Source: an uncultured Dehalococcoidia bacterium
GTDB lineage: Bacteria > Chloroflexota > Dehalococcoidia > Lucifugimonadales > UBA1123
NCBI GenBank assembly: GCA_951812505.1
Contig: CATOSI010000002.1
Span: forward strand, 372,001-436,000
DNA length: 64,000 bases
Direction of reading: 5' to 3'
Shown: in pieces, positions 1-6,990 of the stretch
Layout of the letters: each line of letters starts with the position of its first letter
Position numbering within the stretch: position 1 is the first letter of the stretch
Notes under the pieces: model-generated
The model's database searches: none
The model's input: only the letters and a program-made list of their open reading frames with translations
What the model was told of the DNA's origin: nothing
Made by a program: the position numbers and the translations under genes

Positions 1-514
1 GGAACGCCCAGATGCCATCGTTCTCGTCCACTACTATCTCTATGAAGTGGTTGCCGGAGCCGAGCGAGCCCAGCTGCTTGCGCCAGTTCTTGGAGATCTT
101 GTCGTAGAATCCCAGCCTGTCGCCCGCCTTCTTCTCCAGCAGTTCGACTCTCGGACGCGCGGTCTTTCTCACCCGGCCGTTGTAGCGGCCCGCGCTGAGC
201 GGGATGCGGCTCTCTATCGCCACGCGCAGGTCGGAGAGGTCTTCCGGCATATCCGACCTGGTGAGCGACGTCTTTACCGCGATCATGCCGCAGCCGATGT
301 CCACGCCCACGGCGGCTGGGATGATAGCGTCCCTGGTGGGAATGCAGGACCCGACGGTAGCCCCCATGCCGAAGTGGCAGTCCGGCATCACCGCTACGTG
401 GCGAAACACGAACGGCATACCGGAGATATTCCGTATCTGGTCCAGCGCCTGCTCCTCGATCTGCTCCGGCGGAACCCAGGACAGGGCGCGGTCATTGATC
501 TTGTACGGAGCCAT
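1..514 (-). CDS. rtcB: RNA-splicing ligase RtcB, 3'-truncated by window edge
   Basis: RtcB joins 2',3'-cyclic phosphate or 3'-phosphate RNA ends to 5'-OH ends using Mn2+ and GTP, in tRNA splicing or RNA repair in the cytoplasm. On the minus strand the frame stays open to base 1, so only about 171 N-terminal residues are visible. Family signatures seen: VMPDCHFG, the metal and guanylylation region VGVDIGCGM, and LGSGNHFIEI. Two start codons are close together (520 and 514). GGGAGG directly abuts the one at 520 and lies 6 nt before the one at 514, so 514 (MAPYKIND...) is preferred. The active-site His that forms the GMP adduct lies beyond the window. Identification is firm from these motifs. 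Confidence 0.93.
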   Translation of the reverse strand, partial: MAPYKINDRALSWVPPEQIEEQALDQIRNISGMPFVFRHVAVMPDCHFGMGATVGSCIPTRDAIIPAAVGVDIGCGMIAVKTSLTRSDMPEDLSDLRVAIESRIPLSAGRYNGRVRKTARPRVELLEKKAGDRLGFYDKISKNWRKQLGSLGSGNHFIEIVVDENDGIWAF

Positions 515-667
515 TTTCATCCTCCCGTCAACTAAACCTTTCCCATGCTTAATGTTAGCAAGTCGGGTCCCCTCCCGTCGCCCACCAGCGAGGTTTCGCA
601 AGGGTCTCCATTCGCGGGAATGACGAAGAGGTGCATTTGAATAGGGCATTTTCATATGAATATGGGG

Positions 668-847
668 CTAGAGCTCCCATTCCCAGATTTCTTTGAGGTC
701 GAGGGTGAAGGCGGGGAGGTTGAGGCGGCAGAATTCGCCGAATTATCTGTCGGTGAGTTCGATGAGGGGGCTGAGCTTGAGGACTATGGGGAGTATCTCG
801 GTGGCTTCCGCTGCGCGGGCTAGGGGTCTTTGTATTGTCTGGACCAT
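668..847 (-). pseudogene. Relic of Uma2 (DUF820) N-terminus with internal stop
   Basis: Reading the minus strand from ATG at 847 gives 34 codons ending LSPLIELTDR, then TAA, then 24 more in-frame codons starting FGEFCRLN and a TAG at 668. The stretch SPLIELTD-x-xFxEFCRLN is the usual opening of Uma2-family proteins, where the position of the TAA is normally Gln or a similar residue. The nuclease core that should follow is absent. I read it as a decayed fragment. It could instead be a short unrelated ORF, since only about 25 residues match the family pattern. Confidence 0.42.
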
Positions 848-1207
848 GGTACTGGCTCCGGTTGGGGTGGGAAGGGTAGGTACTCAGCCTAATCACCCTC
901 ACCCCAGTTTCTGTTGATATTCGAAATTTGAGCGTTCCAAACAAGCTAAATCGCAGCTAACCAAGCCACAACCCACACGTATAGATTCCCGCCTTCGGAG
1001 ACCTTTGCGAAAGCGTGGTCCACTTCGTCTCCGAGGTCTGAGTGGATGAGCAGATAGGCGAATTCATAGCTGGGTGGACCGACCCTCCACCCCTGGATTC
1101 CCGTTCCCCGTCTTCACGAGGACAGGCTTCACGGGAATGACGGTGGTTATGCAAGGGTCTCCCTTCGCGGGAATGACGTCAGCGAGACGAGAGCGCATCA
1201 GAACCTG
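848..1207. repeat. Repeat-filled intergenic stretch, no gene seen
   Basis: No convincing coding frame. At 1083-1178 lies a copy of the GGATTCCCG...CGGGAATGACG palindromic repeat. Its loop is expanded (CCGTCTTCACGAGGACAGGCTTC) and it is followed by a second half-copy ending CGCGGGAATGACG. A partial copy of the same motif is at about 598-628. These hairpins recur across the window. Confidence 0.6.
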
Positions 1208-1573
1208 TCAGGATATGGGTATGACGGCTCGCTTGTGGACGGCTTTGCCTATCTGGTTGTCTCCCTCGAAGGCTTCTATTTCGTAGGTGAGGCGGTTGCG
1301 GTCTATTTCGGTGAGGACGGACCGGACGCGGACTGTCCGGCCGACGTTGGTGGGGGCGATGTGGCGGAGTCCGTCCACTGCGTATCCGACGCTGGTGTAG
1401 CCGTCGGGCAGGTGTGGGTCGGTGGCCTTGATGCTGGCGTTTTCCATGAGTCCGAGAAGGTGTGGGGTGGAGAGGACGTCGGCGCCCTCTGTGCCCATGC
1501 GGTTGGTGGTGAGGTCGGTGGTTACTTCGACCTCGAGGACAGCTTCCTGTCCGGTGGCGATGTTCTGCATCAT
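1208..1573 (-). CDS. FlK-like hotdog acyl-CoA thioesterase
   Basis: A 121-residue single-domain hotdog protein of the fluoroacetyl-CoA thioesterase (FlK)-like family, expected to hydrolyse a small acyl-CoA in the cytoplasm. The three residues that form the FlK active site are all at their expected places: Thr in LSTPHLLGLMEN, Glu in the same helix (LMEN), and His in LRHIAPTNVG. The family pattern SVGYAVDGLRHIAPTNVG is clear. Start ATG at 1573 is preceded by AAAGGAG. Substrate is unknown. FlK relatives in non-fluorinating bacteria probably act on ordinary short acyl-CoAs, so fluoroacetate resistance should not be assumed. Confidence 0.85.
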   Translation of the reverse strand: MMQNIATGQEAVLEVEVTTDLTTNRMGTEGADVLSTPHLLGLMENASIKATDPHLPDGYTSVGYAVDGLRHIAPTNVGRTVRVRSVLTEIDRNRLTYEIEAFEGDNQIGKAVHKRAVIPIS

Positions 1574-2105
1574 TCTTGGTTTTCTCCTTTTTCAATTGTC
1601 AGTTTCCAATTATCAATTATCAATTGTCGGGTTTCAATTATCAAATTGTCGGGTTTTTTGAGTGGTGATATATGGGAGTTTATATCGCCTCTGGTGGGAA
1701 CAGGTGGCTTGACTGGTGGGCAACAGGTGATTTCTTCACCTGAGTTTGACCTGAGATCGCCTGAGTTTAGCTACATAAAAAATTTTCGGTAGGCTATTCA
1801 TACAGGATTGATAAATGGCTGTTTATGTCCTTGAAGGACATTCTCGTTTCCTCATGTGCATAACTCCGGTAGCTTATAGCGTTGATTATGGGGTCGTAAT
1901 GGATACAGTGATGATAACTTAGAGTTTCCAGGTTCCTCTTGACGCAACTTTGTCATTACCTATATTATCAAAGAGAACTCATATTCGCAATGCTGAATTG
2001 GGGAATTCGTTCCCCGGACGGGAGAACAGGATTCGATGGATACCCGCTTTCGCGGGTATGACGGTAGTTATGCAATGGTCTGAGTTGCAGAGGGAGATGA
2101 TGGGA
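1574..2105. repeat. Intergenic region with AATT-type and GGATAC-type repeats
   Basis: 1592-1650 holds an AATT-rich dispersed repeat (CAATTATCAATTGTCGGG units) directly upstream of the thioesterase start. 1651-1990 is AT-rich with no gene I can support. 2031-2072 is a palindromic repeat variant (GGATACCCGC-TTTCGCGGGTATGACGG). An open frame runs from this repeat into the next gene, but that N-terminal part is only translated repeat. Confidence 0.55.
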
Positions 2106-2489
2106 ATGGAGCGAGAACATATTGCGCGAAAGAGTAAGCCGTGTCCGGCTACGAAGCGTAACGGGGAGGTGTGCGGGTCAATACGAGTTTCGGCTTCGGG
2201 GTATTGCTTCGCGCACGACCCGGAGTCGGCTGAGTGGCGAGCGATGGGTGGACGGGCAAGCAACAAGAGGAAGCGGGCGGTGAAGCAGTTGAAGGAGGCA
2301 GGGATGGGGCATCTTCTGGATGCCCTGGAAGAGACGCTGGAGGAGCTTCGTTCAGGCGAAGGGGATCCAAGCAGCGCAAGAGCGAAAGCGAGAGTTGCAG
2401 AGACGATATGGAGGATAGTGAACGGGGCAGATGATGAAGCTAAAGCGGATTCGGCAGCGCGATGGCCTACGAAGTGGGATCTGTATTAG
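2106..2489 (+). CDS. Small Cys/His-rich protein next to terminase
   Basis: About 127 residues, not a named family I can assign with certainty. The N-terminus has the spacing C-P-A-T-K-R-N-G-x-x-C, then YCFAHDPE, which looks like a CxxxxxxxC...CxxH zinc-binding knuckle. Then come a basic linker (GGRASNKRKRAVKQL) and acidic helices. Start choice: ATGs lie at 2097, 2100 and 2106. AGGGAG (2091-2096) directly abuts the first and is 9 nt before the third, so 2106 is preferred. Upstream in-frame codons are repeat sequence. It sits ~190 bp before a terminase large subunit, so a DNA-binding small-terminase-like role is an attractive inference, not proven. Confidence 0.6.
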   Translation: MEREHIARKSKPCPATKRNGEVCGSIRVSASGYCFAHDPESAEWRAMGGRASNKRKRAVKQLKEAGMGHLLDALEETLEELRSGEGDPSSARAKARVAETIWRIVNGADDEAKADSAARWPTKWDLY

Positions 2490-2540
2490 TCAGAATCAGG
2501 ATTTTCTGGATTTATGGGATGAGCAGGATGGGATTGAAAG
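2490..2540. repeat. Dispersed repeat GTCAGAATCAGGATTTTC type
   Basis: The sequence right after the stop codon (TTAGTCAGAATCAGGATTTTCTGG... GATGAGCAGGATGGG) is one member of a degenerate repeat. Others occur at 4430-4470, 11749-11800 and 13288-13325. Each sits directly at the 3' end of a gene. Confidence 0.5.
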
Positions 2541-2676
2541 GAGACGATAGATCGAAGTTGGAGGCATGATACTTGGAGTGAAGGAATGGGAGGCGGCGTG
2601 TGAGCCATATCAGGGAGTTGTCAGTATTTAGTGATCAGTAATCGTGTAACAGGGGCAGACGCCGGAAAAGCACTTG

Positions 2677-3951
2677 ATGGAGCCGGGTGGCGGAAGATGG
2701 GAGAGGGAGATGCGTGGGGTGAGGGAGCAGGAAGGGAAGCGGGAGATTTGGGAGTCTTACCTATGGGAAGAGAAGGGGTCGGAGAAGCAGCGGGAGCCGG
2801 AGGGGGATTGGGCGGTGTGGTTGTTGATGGCTGGACGCGGGTTTGGGAAGACGCGGGCGGGGGCTGAGTGGGTGCGTGAGCGGATAAGCCGGGGCGAGAG
2901 TGGGAGGGTGGCGCTGGTGGCTCCGACGCCGGACGATGTTCGGAATGTGATGGTGGAGGGTGTGTCGGGGCTGCTGCGGGTGTCGCCTCCGTGGTCCATG
3001 CCGAAGTATGAGCCGTCGAAGCGGAAGTTGACGTGGCCGAATGGGGCAATCGCGCTGGGTTTTTCGAGCTATGAGCCGGACCGCCTGCGGGGGCCGCAGT
3101 TCGATACGGCGTGGTGCGATGAGCTGGCGTCGTGGAAGCATCCCCGGGAGACGTGGGACAATTTGCAGTTCGGTCTGCGGCTGGGGGAGAGTCCGAGGTG
3201 CGCGGTGACGACTACTCCGAAGCCTATCGGTCTGCTGCGTGAGCTGAAGGAGCGGGAGGATGTGATGGTGACGACGGGCTCGACGTATGAGAATCGAGAT
3301 AATCTGGCGACGGAGTACATCGAGCACATAAGGCGTCGGTACGAGGGGACGCGGACGGGCAGGCAGGAGATTTACGCGGAGCTGCTGGACGAGTCGGAGG
3401 ACTCGCTGTGGAGGCGGGACTGGATCGAGGTGTCGCGGGTACGCGAGGCGCCGGAGCTCGCGCGGGTAGTGGTGGCGGTTGATCCGGCGGTGTCGTCGCG
3501 GTCGGCTTCGTCGGAGACGGGGATCGTGGTGGCGGGGGCGGATGAGGATGGGCACGCTTACGTGCTGGCGGACGCTTCGGGGCAGATGTCGCCGGACGGC
3601 TGGGCAAGGCGAGCGATAGCAATGCTGGACAGGTATGGAGCGGACCGGGTAATCGGCGAGTCGAATAACGGGGGCGACCTGGTGGAGCATACTATCAGGA
3701 CGGCCTACGATGACCGAGTGGTGCCGTATAAGTCGGTGCGCGCGAGCCGGGGGAAGTACGCGAGGGCGGAGCCGGTGTCGGCTTTGTACGAGCAGGGAAA
3801 GGTGCATCACGTGGGCGGCCTGGACGCTCTGGAGGACCAGATGTGTACCTGGTCGCCGGGGTCGGAGGGGTCGGCGGACAGGCTGGACGCGCTGGTGTGG
3901 GCGGTTACGGAGCTTTTGTTGAACAGGAGGGGGTTGTGGCTGTGGGTGTAG
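2677..3951 (+). CDS. Terminase large subunit (GTA/phage type)
   Basis: DNA-packaging motor: an N-terminal ATPase translocates DNA into a capsid and a C-terminal RNase-H-like nuclease cuts it. Seen: Walker A LLMAGRGFGKTRAGAEWV (residues ~50-67), Walker B region FDTAWCDELASW (~145), coupling motif CAVTTTPKP (~180), then nuclease acidic residues in VVAVDPAVSS (~270), VIGESNNGGDLV (~330) and DRLDALVWAV (~410). The order and the opening PEGDWAVWLL resemble the gene-transfer-agent gp2 type. No portal, capsid or tail gene follows, so it stands alone beside a small zinc-knuckle protein. It is intact, which argues against a simple prophage relic. The start is uncertain (TTG 2674, ATG 2677 or ATG 2710). 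Confidence 0.88.
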   Translation: MEPGGGRWEREMRGVREQEGKREIWESYLWEEKGSEKQREPEGDWAVWLLMAGRGFGKTRAGAEWVRERISRGESGRVALVAPTPDDVRNVMVEGVSGLLRVSPPWSMPKYEPSKRKLTWPNGAIALGFSSYEPDRLRGPQFDTAWCDELASWKHPRETWDNLQFGLRLGESPRCAVTTTPKPIGLLRELKEREDVMVTTGSTYENRDNLATEYIEHIRRRYEGTRTGRQEIYAELLDESEDSLWRRDWIEVSRVREAPELARVVVAVDPAVSSRSASSETGIVVAGADEDGHAYVLADASGQMSPDGWARRAIAMLDRYGADRVIGESNNGGDLVEHTIRTAYDDRVVPYKSVRASRGKYARAEPVSALYEQGKVHHVGGLDALEDQMCTWSPGSEGSADRLDALVWAVTELLLNRRGLWLWV

Positions 3952-3960
3952 GGGTCAATT

Positions 3961-4407
3961 GACAATTGGGAATTATCAATTAGGAATTGGGAGTTCGGGA
4001 TGGTGGAGAAGCATTCGATATATTGTGATGACTGCGGTCGGGAGAAGATGGCGGAGGTGCGGGATGGGAAGATTGTGATTGTGGACCGGAGGCATGGGAG
4101 GCGTCATGTGACAATTGGGAATTATCAATTAGGAATTGGGAGTTCGGGATGGTGGAGAAGCATTCGATATATTGTGATGACTGCGGTCGGGAGAAGATGG
4201 CGGAGGTGCGGGATGGGAAGATTGTGATTGTGGACCGGAGGCATGGGAGGCGTCATGTGACAATTGGGAATTATCAATTAGGAATTGGGAGTTCGGGATG
4301 GTGGAGAAGCATTCGATATATTGTGATGACTGCGGTCGGGAGAAGATGGCGGAGGTGCGGGACGGGAAGATTGTGATTGTGGACCGGAGGCATGGGAGGA
4401 GACATGT
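3961..4407 (+). repeat. Three tandem 149-bp repeats, each with a mini-gene
   Basis: Three head-to-tail copies start at 3961, 4110 and 4259 with period exactly 149 bp and only scattered differences. Examples are a C for T in copy 3 in the GCGGGAYGGGAAG stretch, and GAGACATG for GCGTCATG at its end. Each unit begins with an AATT-rich dispersed repeat (GACAATTGGGAATTATCAAT) followed by the ATG of a mini-gene at 4000, 4149 and 4298. Because 149 is not a multiple of three, copies 1 and 2 lose frame and run into the next unit. Confidence 0.93.
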
Positions 4408-4483
4408 GGCGGTGATACCGCTGGGGCGGTTGTCAGAATCAGGATTTACAGGATGTGAGGATGGACAGGATAGACACGCTTAG
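4298..4483 (+). CDS. Mini zinc-ribbon protein, third tandem copy
   Basis: The core starting MVEKHSIYCDDCGREKM has a CxxC pair; a following His/Arg-rich tail (RRHGRRHV) could complete a metal site. Copies 1 (from 4000) and 2 (from 4149) encode the same first 37 residues but then shift frame at the repeat junction, so only this copy keeps the likely original continuation (VAVIPLGRL). Even here the last ~17 codons come from a dispersed repeat. Similar tiny zinc proteins (for example Com of Mu-like phages) regulate phage genes, and the terminase upstream suggests a phage/GTA origin. Function is unknown. Confidence 0.5.
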   Translation: MVEKHSIYCDDCGREKMAEVRDGKIVIVDRRHGRRHVAVIPLGRLSESGFTGCEDGQDRHA

Positions 4484-4570
4484 GCGGTGTGTTTGGTTGA
4501 CAGATAATCGAAAGATGGGTGGTCTGGCGGATGAACAGATTGACACAAAGCGGCGATATGACGGATTTCT
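4408..4570. repeat. Spacer with dispersed repeat
   Basis: 4430-4470 is a copy of the TTGTCAGAATCAGGATTT repeat. The rest (to 4570) shows no gene and leads into the promoter region of the CopG-type gene. Confidence 0.45.
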
Positions 4571-4590
4571 TACGTACAGGTACATACGTA
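4571..4590 (+). promoter_or_regulatory. Candidate antitoxin operator TACGTA-N8-TACGTA
   Basis: TACGTACAGGTACATACGTA carries the palindrome TACGTA twice, 8 bp apart, just before the ribosome site (GGGAGG, 4593-4598) of a ribbon-helix-helix gene. RHH antitoxins generally repress their own operon by binding short palindromes at the promoter. That this is the operator is inference. Confidence 0.4.
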
Positions 4591-4604
4591 TAGGGAGGTT
4601 GGAA

Positions 4605-4856
4605 ATGGCACGGCTGTCTGTACGGCTGGATGATGAGCAGAGACGGCGATTGGATGAGCTTGTGGAGGCGAGGGGTGCGCCTATCTCGGAGGTGGTGCGA
4701 CGGCTGATTGATGATGCTTATGAGGAGATCATGCTGGAGCGTCGCAGGGCGGCGGTGGAGCGGATGGCGGCGATGGAGATTGAGGATGTGCCCGACCCGG
4801 AGACGCTGTCGCGGGAGTTGGAGGCGGCGCATGAGCCGGGCGGTATCAGGAATTGA
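4605..4856 (+). CDS. CopG/RHH-type antitoxin
   Basis: 83 residues. N-terminal ribbon-helix-helix pattern: MARLSVRLDDEQRRRLDEL (beta strand then helix 1), then PISEVVRRLIDDAYEE (helix 2). The acidic C-terminal tail (EIEDVPDPETLSREL) would clamp a partner toxin. Start ATG 4605 follows GGGAGG by 6 nt; upstream in-frame codons lack RHH character. The partner should be a PIN ribonuclease, but only its last part remains at 4886-5023. The stop codon and last codons (GGIRN) fall at the edge of an AATT-rich repeat (4850-4886). It is now probably an orphan antitoxin that could buffer a toxin elsewhere. Confidence 0.8.
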   Translation: MARLSVRLDDEQRRRLDELVEARGAPISEVVRRLIDDAYEEIMLERRRAAVERMAAMEIEDVPDPETLSRELEAAHEPGGIRN

Positions 4857-4886
4857 GAATTTTCAATTAAGAATTGGGAATTGGGG
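4857..4886. repeat. AATT-rich dispersed repeat at gene junction
   Basis: GAATTTTCAATTAAGAATTG and following GGAATTGGGGG occupy exactly the junction between the antitoxin stop and the first PIN-like codon. The same motif is at 1592-1650, 3961-3995, 4110-4142, 4259-4291 and 11695-11725. Confidence 0.75.
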
Positions 4887-5023
4887 GTTATGCGGCGCAT
4901 GGGGCGGATATGATCGTATCGGCGGATTCGGATTTCGACCGGATAGCGGATGTGGAGCGGCTGGATCCGGCTGATGTGGGGGAGTGGAGCGGTCTTGTCT
5001 CAAATGGCACGTGGGAGATGTAG
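4886..5023 (+). pseudogene. C-terminal relic of a PIN-domain (VapC-like) toxin
   Basis: In frame from 4886 the sequence reads GYAAHGADMIVSADSDFDRI and then ADVERLDPADVGEW to a TAG at 5021-5023. The block xxAxxxxADxIVSADxDFDxI...LDP is the classic C-terminal part of PIN ribonucleases, including the last metal-binding Asp of the SAD.DFD motif. The N-terminal ~90 residues with the first catalytic Asp and Glu are missing and are replaced by the AATT repeat. An internal ATG (4910) could still start a 37-residue peptide, but it would not be an active nuclease. Best read as a toxin destroyed by deletion at the repeat. Confidence 0.68.
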
Positions 5024-5026
5024 GAC

Positions 5027-5215
5027 ATGATCTTATCCGCGACTCAGAACTCCATCGAGGGGCAGATTGGCGAGTTGCGGGGCGAGGTTGGCGGGTTGAG
5101 AGGGGAGGTAAATGGGCTCAAGAGTCGGATGGATGATGTGCACCGGTTCTTGATGGTGGTGATCGGAGTGGCGGGCGGCAGTCTGATTACGGCGCCGGTC
5201 AGCCTGGTGGTGTAG
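5027..5215 (+). CDS. Small coiled-coil protein with C-terminal TM helix
   Basis: 62 residues. Heptad-like repeats GELRGEVGGLRGEVNGLKSR (residues ~14-33) predict a coiled coil. A hydrophobic segment (FLMVVIGVAGGSLITAPVSLVV) makes a tail anchor at the extreme C-terminus. It begins 3 nt after the PIN relic stop and is followed by an intrinsic terminator at 5270. Phage-associated and toxin-adjacent loci often carry such short coil/TM proteins (holin-like), but no function can be assigned. Confidence 0.5.
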   Translation: MILSATQNSIEGQIGELRGEVGGLRGEVNGLKSRMDDVHRFLMVVIGVAGGSLITAPVSLVV

Positions 5216-5269
5216 TTGGTGAAGTAACAGACGGCGCGCAGCGAGACAGGGCGGACAGCTAATATATGG

Positions 5270-5302
5270 ACCGTCTCCGGATTGCGGGGGCGGTTTTGTT
5301 TC
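5270..5302 (+). terminator. Intrinsic terminator
   Basis: ACCGTCTCCG (5270-5279) pairs with CGGGGGCGGT (5285-5294) over ten base pairs including G-U pairs, with loop GATTG. It is followed by TTTTGTTT. It would end the CopG/coil transcript. Confidence 0.8.
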
Positions 5303-5398
5303 CTTGAATAGACTCTGCCGGAATCTTGGAGTGGACTTATGTTCTCGGTTACAATTTGCAGCAGTGCAAACTTACTTGACGGAACACGGAAATGACCT

Positions 5399-6397
5399 AT
5401 GAATACGATGCCCATCACCACTGCATATGATTCCCCGAGCGGCAAGATCATACGTGTCGGAGACGCTGTTCGGGGTGGACGCTATGACGGCATTCCGGGT
5501 GGCGTGCATGAACGTTGCAAGCTCTACCCGCGTCTCTCGGTCAAGCGTCAACCTTCATTCAGTCATATGCCCGGCAAGAGTTGTCGGCATTCAAGCGGGG
5601 AATCTCCTGAACACCGACAAGCCAAGAAGACATGGGCCCAGTACATCAGAGACCAAATATCTGGATGCCCGATTTGTGTTCATGATGGCAGGAACGCTTC
5701 GCATATAGAATGTCCCGCGCTGACATTAGTTAGCGGCGAACGGATGGAGCCATGGACTGCTCGGAGCCCTGGTATTCTGTGGTTCTGCAAGAAATGTGGA
5801 GAGCCGCACCTTCATGACCTGTATAAGGGCGCGGTTGTGGTGGAGACAGAGTTTTACCTGTCGCGTGAATGTGTCAGAACCCGAGCGGACATTGCAATTC
5901 TGGATGAGTCAGCGCAACCGATTGCCATTATCGAGATTAGGCGGAAACATCTGTCGGATAGGCCGGGACAGTATGCGGAACTGACAGACATCCCACTGTT
6001 CGTCGTGGATGTGTCTCGTGGTGAAGCCGTACAGCCTGAGTTGCACAACATCAAGAATAAAATTAGGGAGCCTTGGCCTGATTTGACAACACAACCACCT
6101 CGGCACTTTGATGCGTTGTCATACCGATTTGGCAGCTCTGACGGCGATTTATACTTCAGGGCCAGATTCGACGGAAAGGGTGAGTTGCACTACGAACTGA
6201 AACATTCCGGCAAGCATGATTATCATGCTCCATCCCCCAGCATCGGGCCGTTTCTCCTAGCTGAGTCTTCCACACTCCGATGCGAGGACATTACCCAAGG
6301 TATATTCGAGAAGGTTTTCCCTGGTGAATCCTTCGACGAAGAAGCATATCTAGAGGGTGACGACTGGGACGGAAATGTGATCCTGACACATTCCTGA
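5399..6397 (+). CDS. CoiA-like nuclease-domain protein
   Basis: 332 residues. SGESPEHRQAKKTWAQYI (~67-84) is the ES..H..AK helix typical of CoiA-type proteins. Cys pairs (CPICVHDG, WFCKKCGEPHLH) suggest a zinc ribbon inserted before the nuclease core. RTRADIAILD...IAIIEIRRKHLSD (~160-185) matches the RxDvA...aiEiq core of CoiA-like PD-(D/E)xK domains. CoiA acts in competence; relatives occur in defence islands. This region (5399-8004) is visibly richer in A+T than its surroundings, consistent with transfer. The first ~60 residues have no recognisable domain, so the start may be later. Substrate is unknown. Confidence 0.6.
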   Translation: MNTMPITTAYDSPSGKIIRVGDAVRGGRYDGIPGGVHERCKLYPRLSVKRQPSFSHMPGKSCRHSSGESPEHRQAKKTWAQYIRDQISGCPICVHDGRNASHIECPALTLVSGERMEPWTARSPGILWFCKKCGEPHLHDLYKGAVVVETEFYLSRECVRTRADIAILDESAQPIAIIEIRRKHLSDRPGQYAELTDIPLFVVDVSRGEAVQPELHNIKNKIREPWPDLTTQPPRHFDALSYRFGSSDGDLYFRARFDGKGELHYELKHSGKHDYHAPSPSIGPFLLAESSTLRCEDITQGIFEKVFPGESFDEEAYLEGDDWDGNVILTHS

Positions 6398-6413
6398 AAC
6401 TAAGGAGCGCTCA

Positions 6414-6845
6414 GTGTATCGTTTAGGTTGGGCCGGATTGGGAATGCTGGTAGGCGTAATCCTCGCAGGAGGATTTGCCATAGTGATTGTCCAGATACTG
6501 ATACCCTGGGAAGCTATATGCGCGACGGTAGCTCCGTCGCAAGAGGTTGTCAGGTTGGGCAGTCTGCTGATTGCGGAGTTGCAGGCATGGCTGCTGAAAG
6601 CCGAGGAGTTCATAGGTTCAGGCGGTTCGCCAGCGCAGGGAACCGAAGTGAGAGAAGGGCTTGGCGGACTCTTAGACAGGGCAAAAGGAGAAGTTCAGGC
6701 GGCTACCAGCGTGGTTGTTGACGTGGTCACCGCTCCTCTCCGCCTACTGATTGATGCCGCGCAGGTCATCTTGGATGCGGTACAGGGCGTAGTGGATGCG
6801 GCGCGTGAGTCGCTTGACAGTATTGACCAGTCGCGTTGCAGCTAA
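6414..6845 (+). CDS. Membrane-anchored amphipathic-helix protein
   Basis: 143 residues from GTG 6414, preceded by AAGGAG. One N-terminal membrane helix (LGWAGLGMLVGVILAGGFAIVIVQ minus ends, residues ~4-27). After it come long Ala/Val/Leu/Asp-rich helices (for example LLIDAAQVILDAVQGVVDAA) with alternating hydrophobic faces, suggesting an oligomerising or membrane-associating region. It starts 16 nt after the CoiA-like gene, so the two are probably co-transcribed. I do not recognise the family. Confidence 0.55.
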   Translation: MYRLGWAGLGMLVGVILAGGFAIVIVQILIPWEAICATVAPSQEVVRLGSLLIAELQAWLLKAEEFIGSGGSPAQGTEVREGLGGLLDRAKGEVQAATSVVVDVVTAPLRLLIDAAQVILDAVQGVVDAARESLDSIDQSRCS

Positions 6846-6955
6846 TGTGAGATTTAGCTGGCGGACAATGGTGGGGCACCATAGCACAAGCACTCCCAGT
6901 CCCCAGCAGGTACTTGGGGATAAGGCCGCCGGGGGCGGCGGTTGGGGGGGGGTGA

Positions 6956-6961
6956 TAGAAT
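6956..6961 (+). promoter_or_regulatory. -10 element (TAGAAT) for the Ntn hydrolase gene
   Basis: GTGATAGAATC lies 30 nt before the ATG at 6991 and shares its form with the Uma2 gene promoters (GTGTTAGAATC at 18124, GTGGTAGAATC at 37473). No clear -35. Confidence 0.4.
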
Positions 6962-6990
6962 CGCGCCATCCAAACATTCAGGAGGACACG

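Noticed and set aside
1950-2105. N-terminal extension of the small Cys/His protein
   Set aside because: The extra codons translate a GGATACCCGC-type palindromic repeat, and a good ribosome-binding site serves the later ATG.
2761-3810. A 349-codon minus-strand frame opposite the terminase
   Set aside because: Arg/Pro/His-rich shadow of the terminase gene; the terminase motifs are all in the plus frame.
3961-4407. Direct repeats as a possible CRISPR array
   Set aside because: The units are 149 bp with no unique spacers between short repeats; differences between units are only point changes, so it is a tandem gene triplication.
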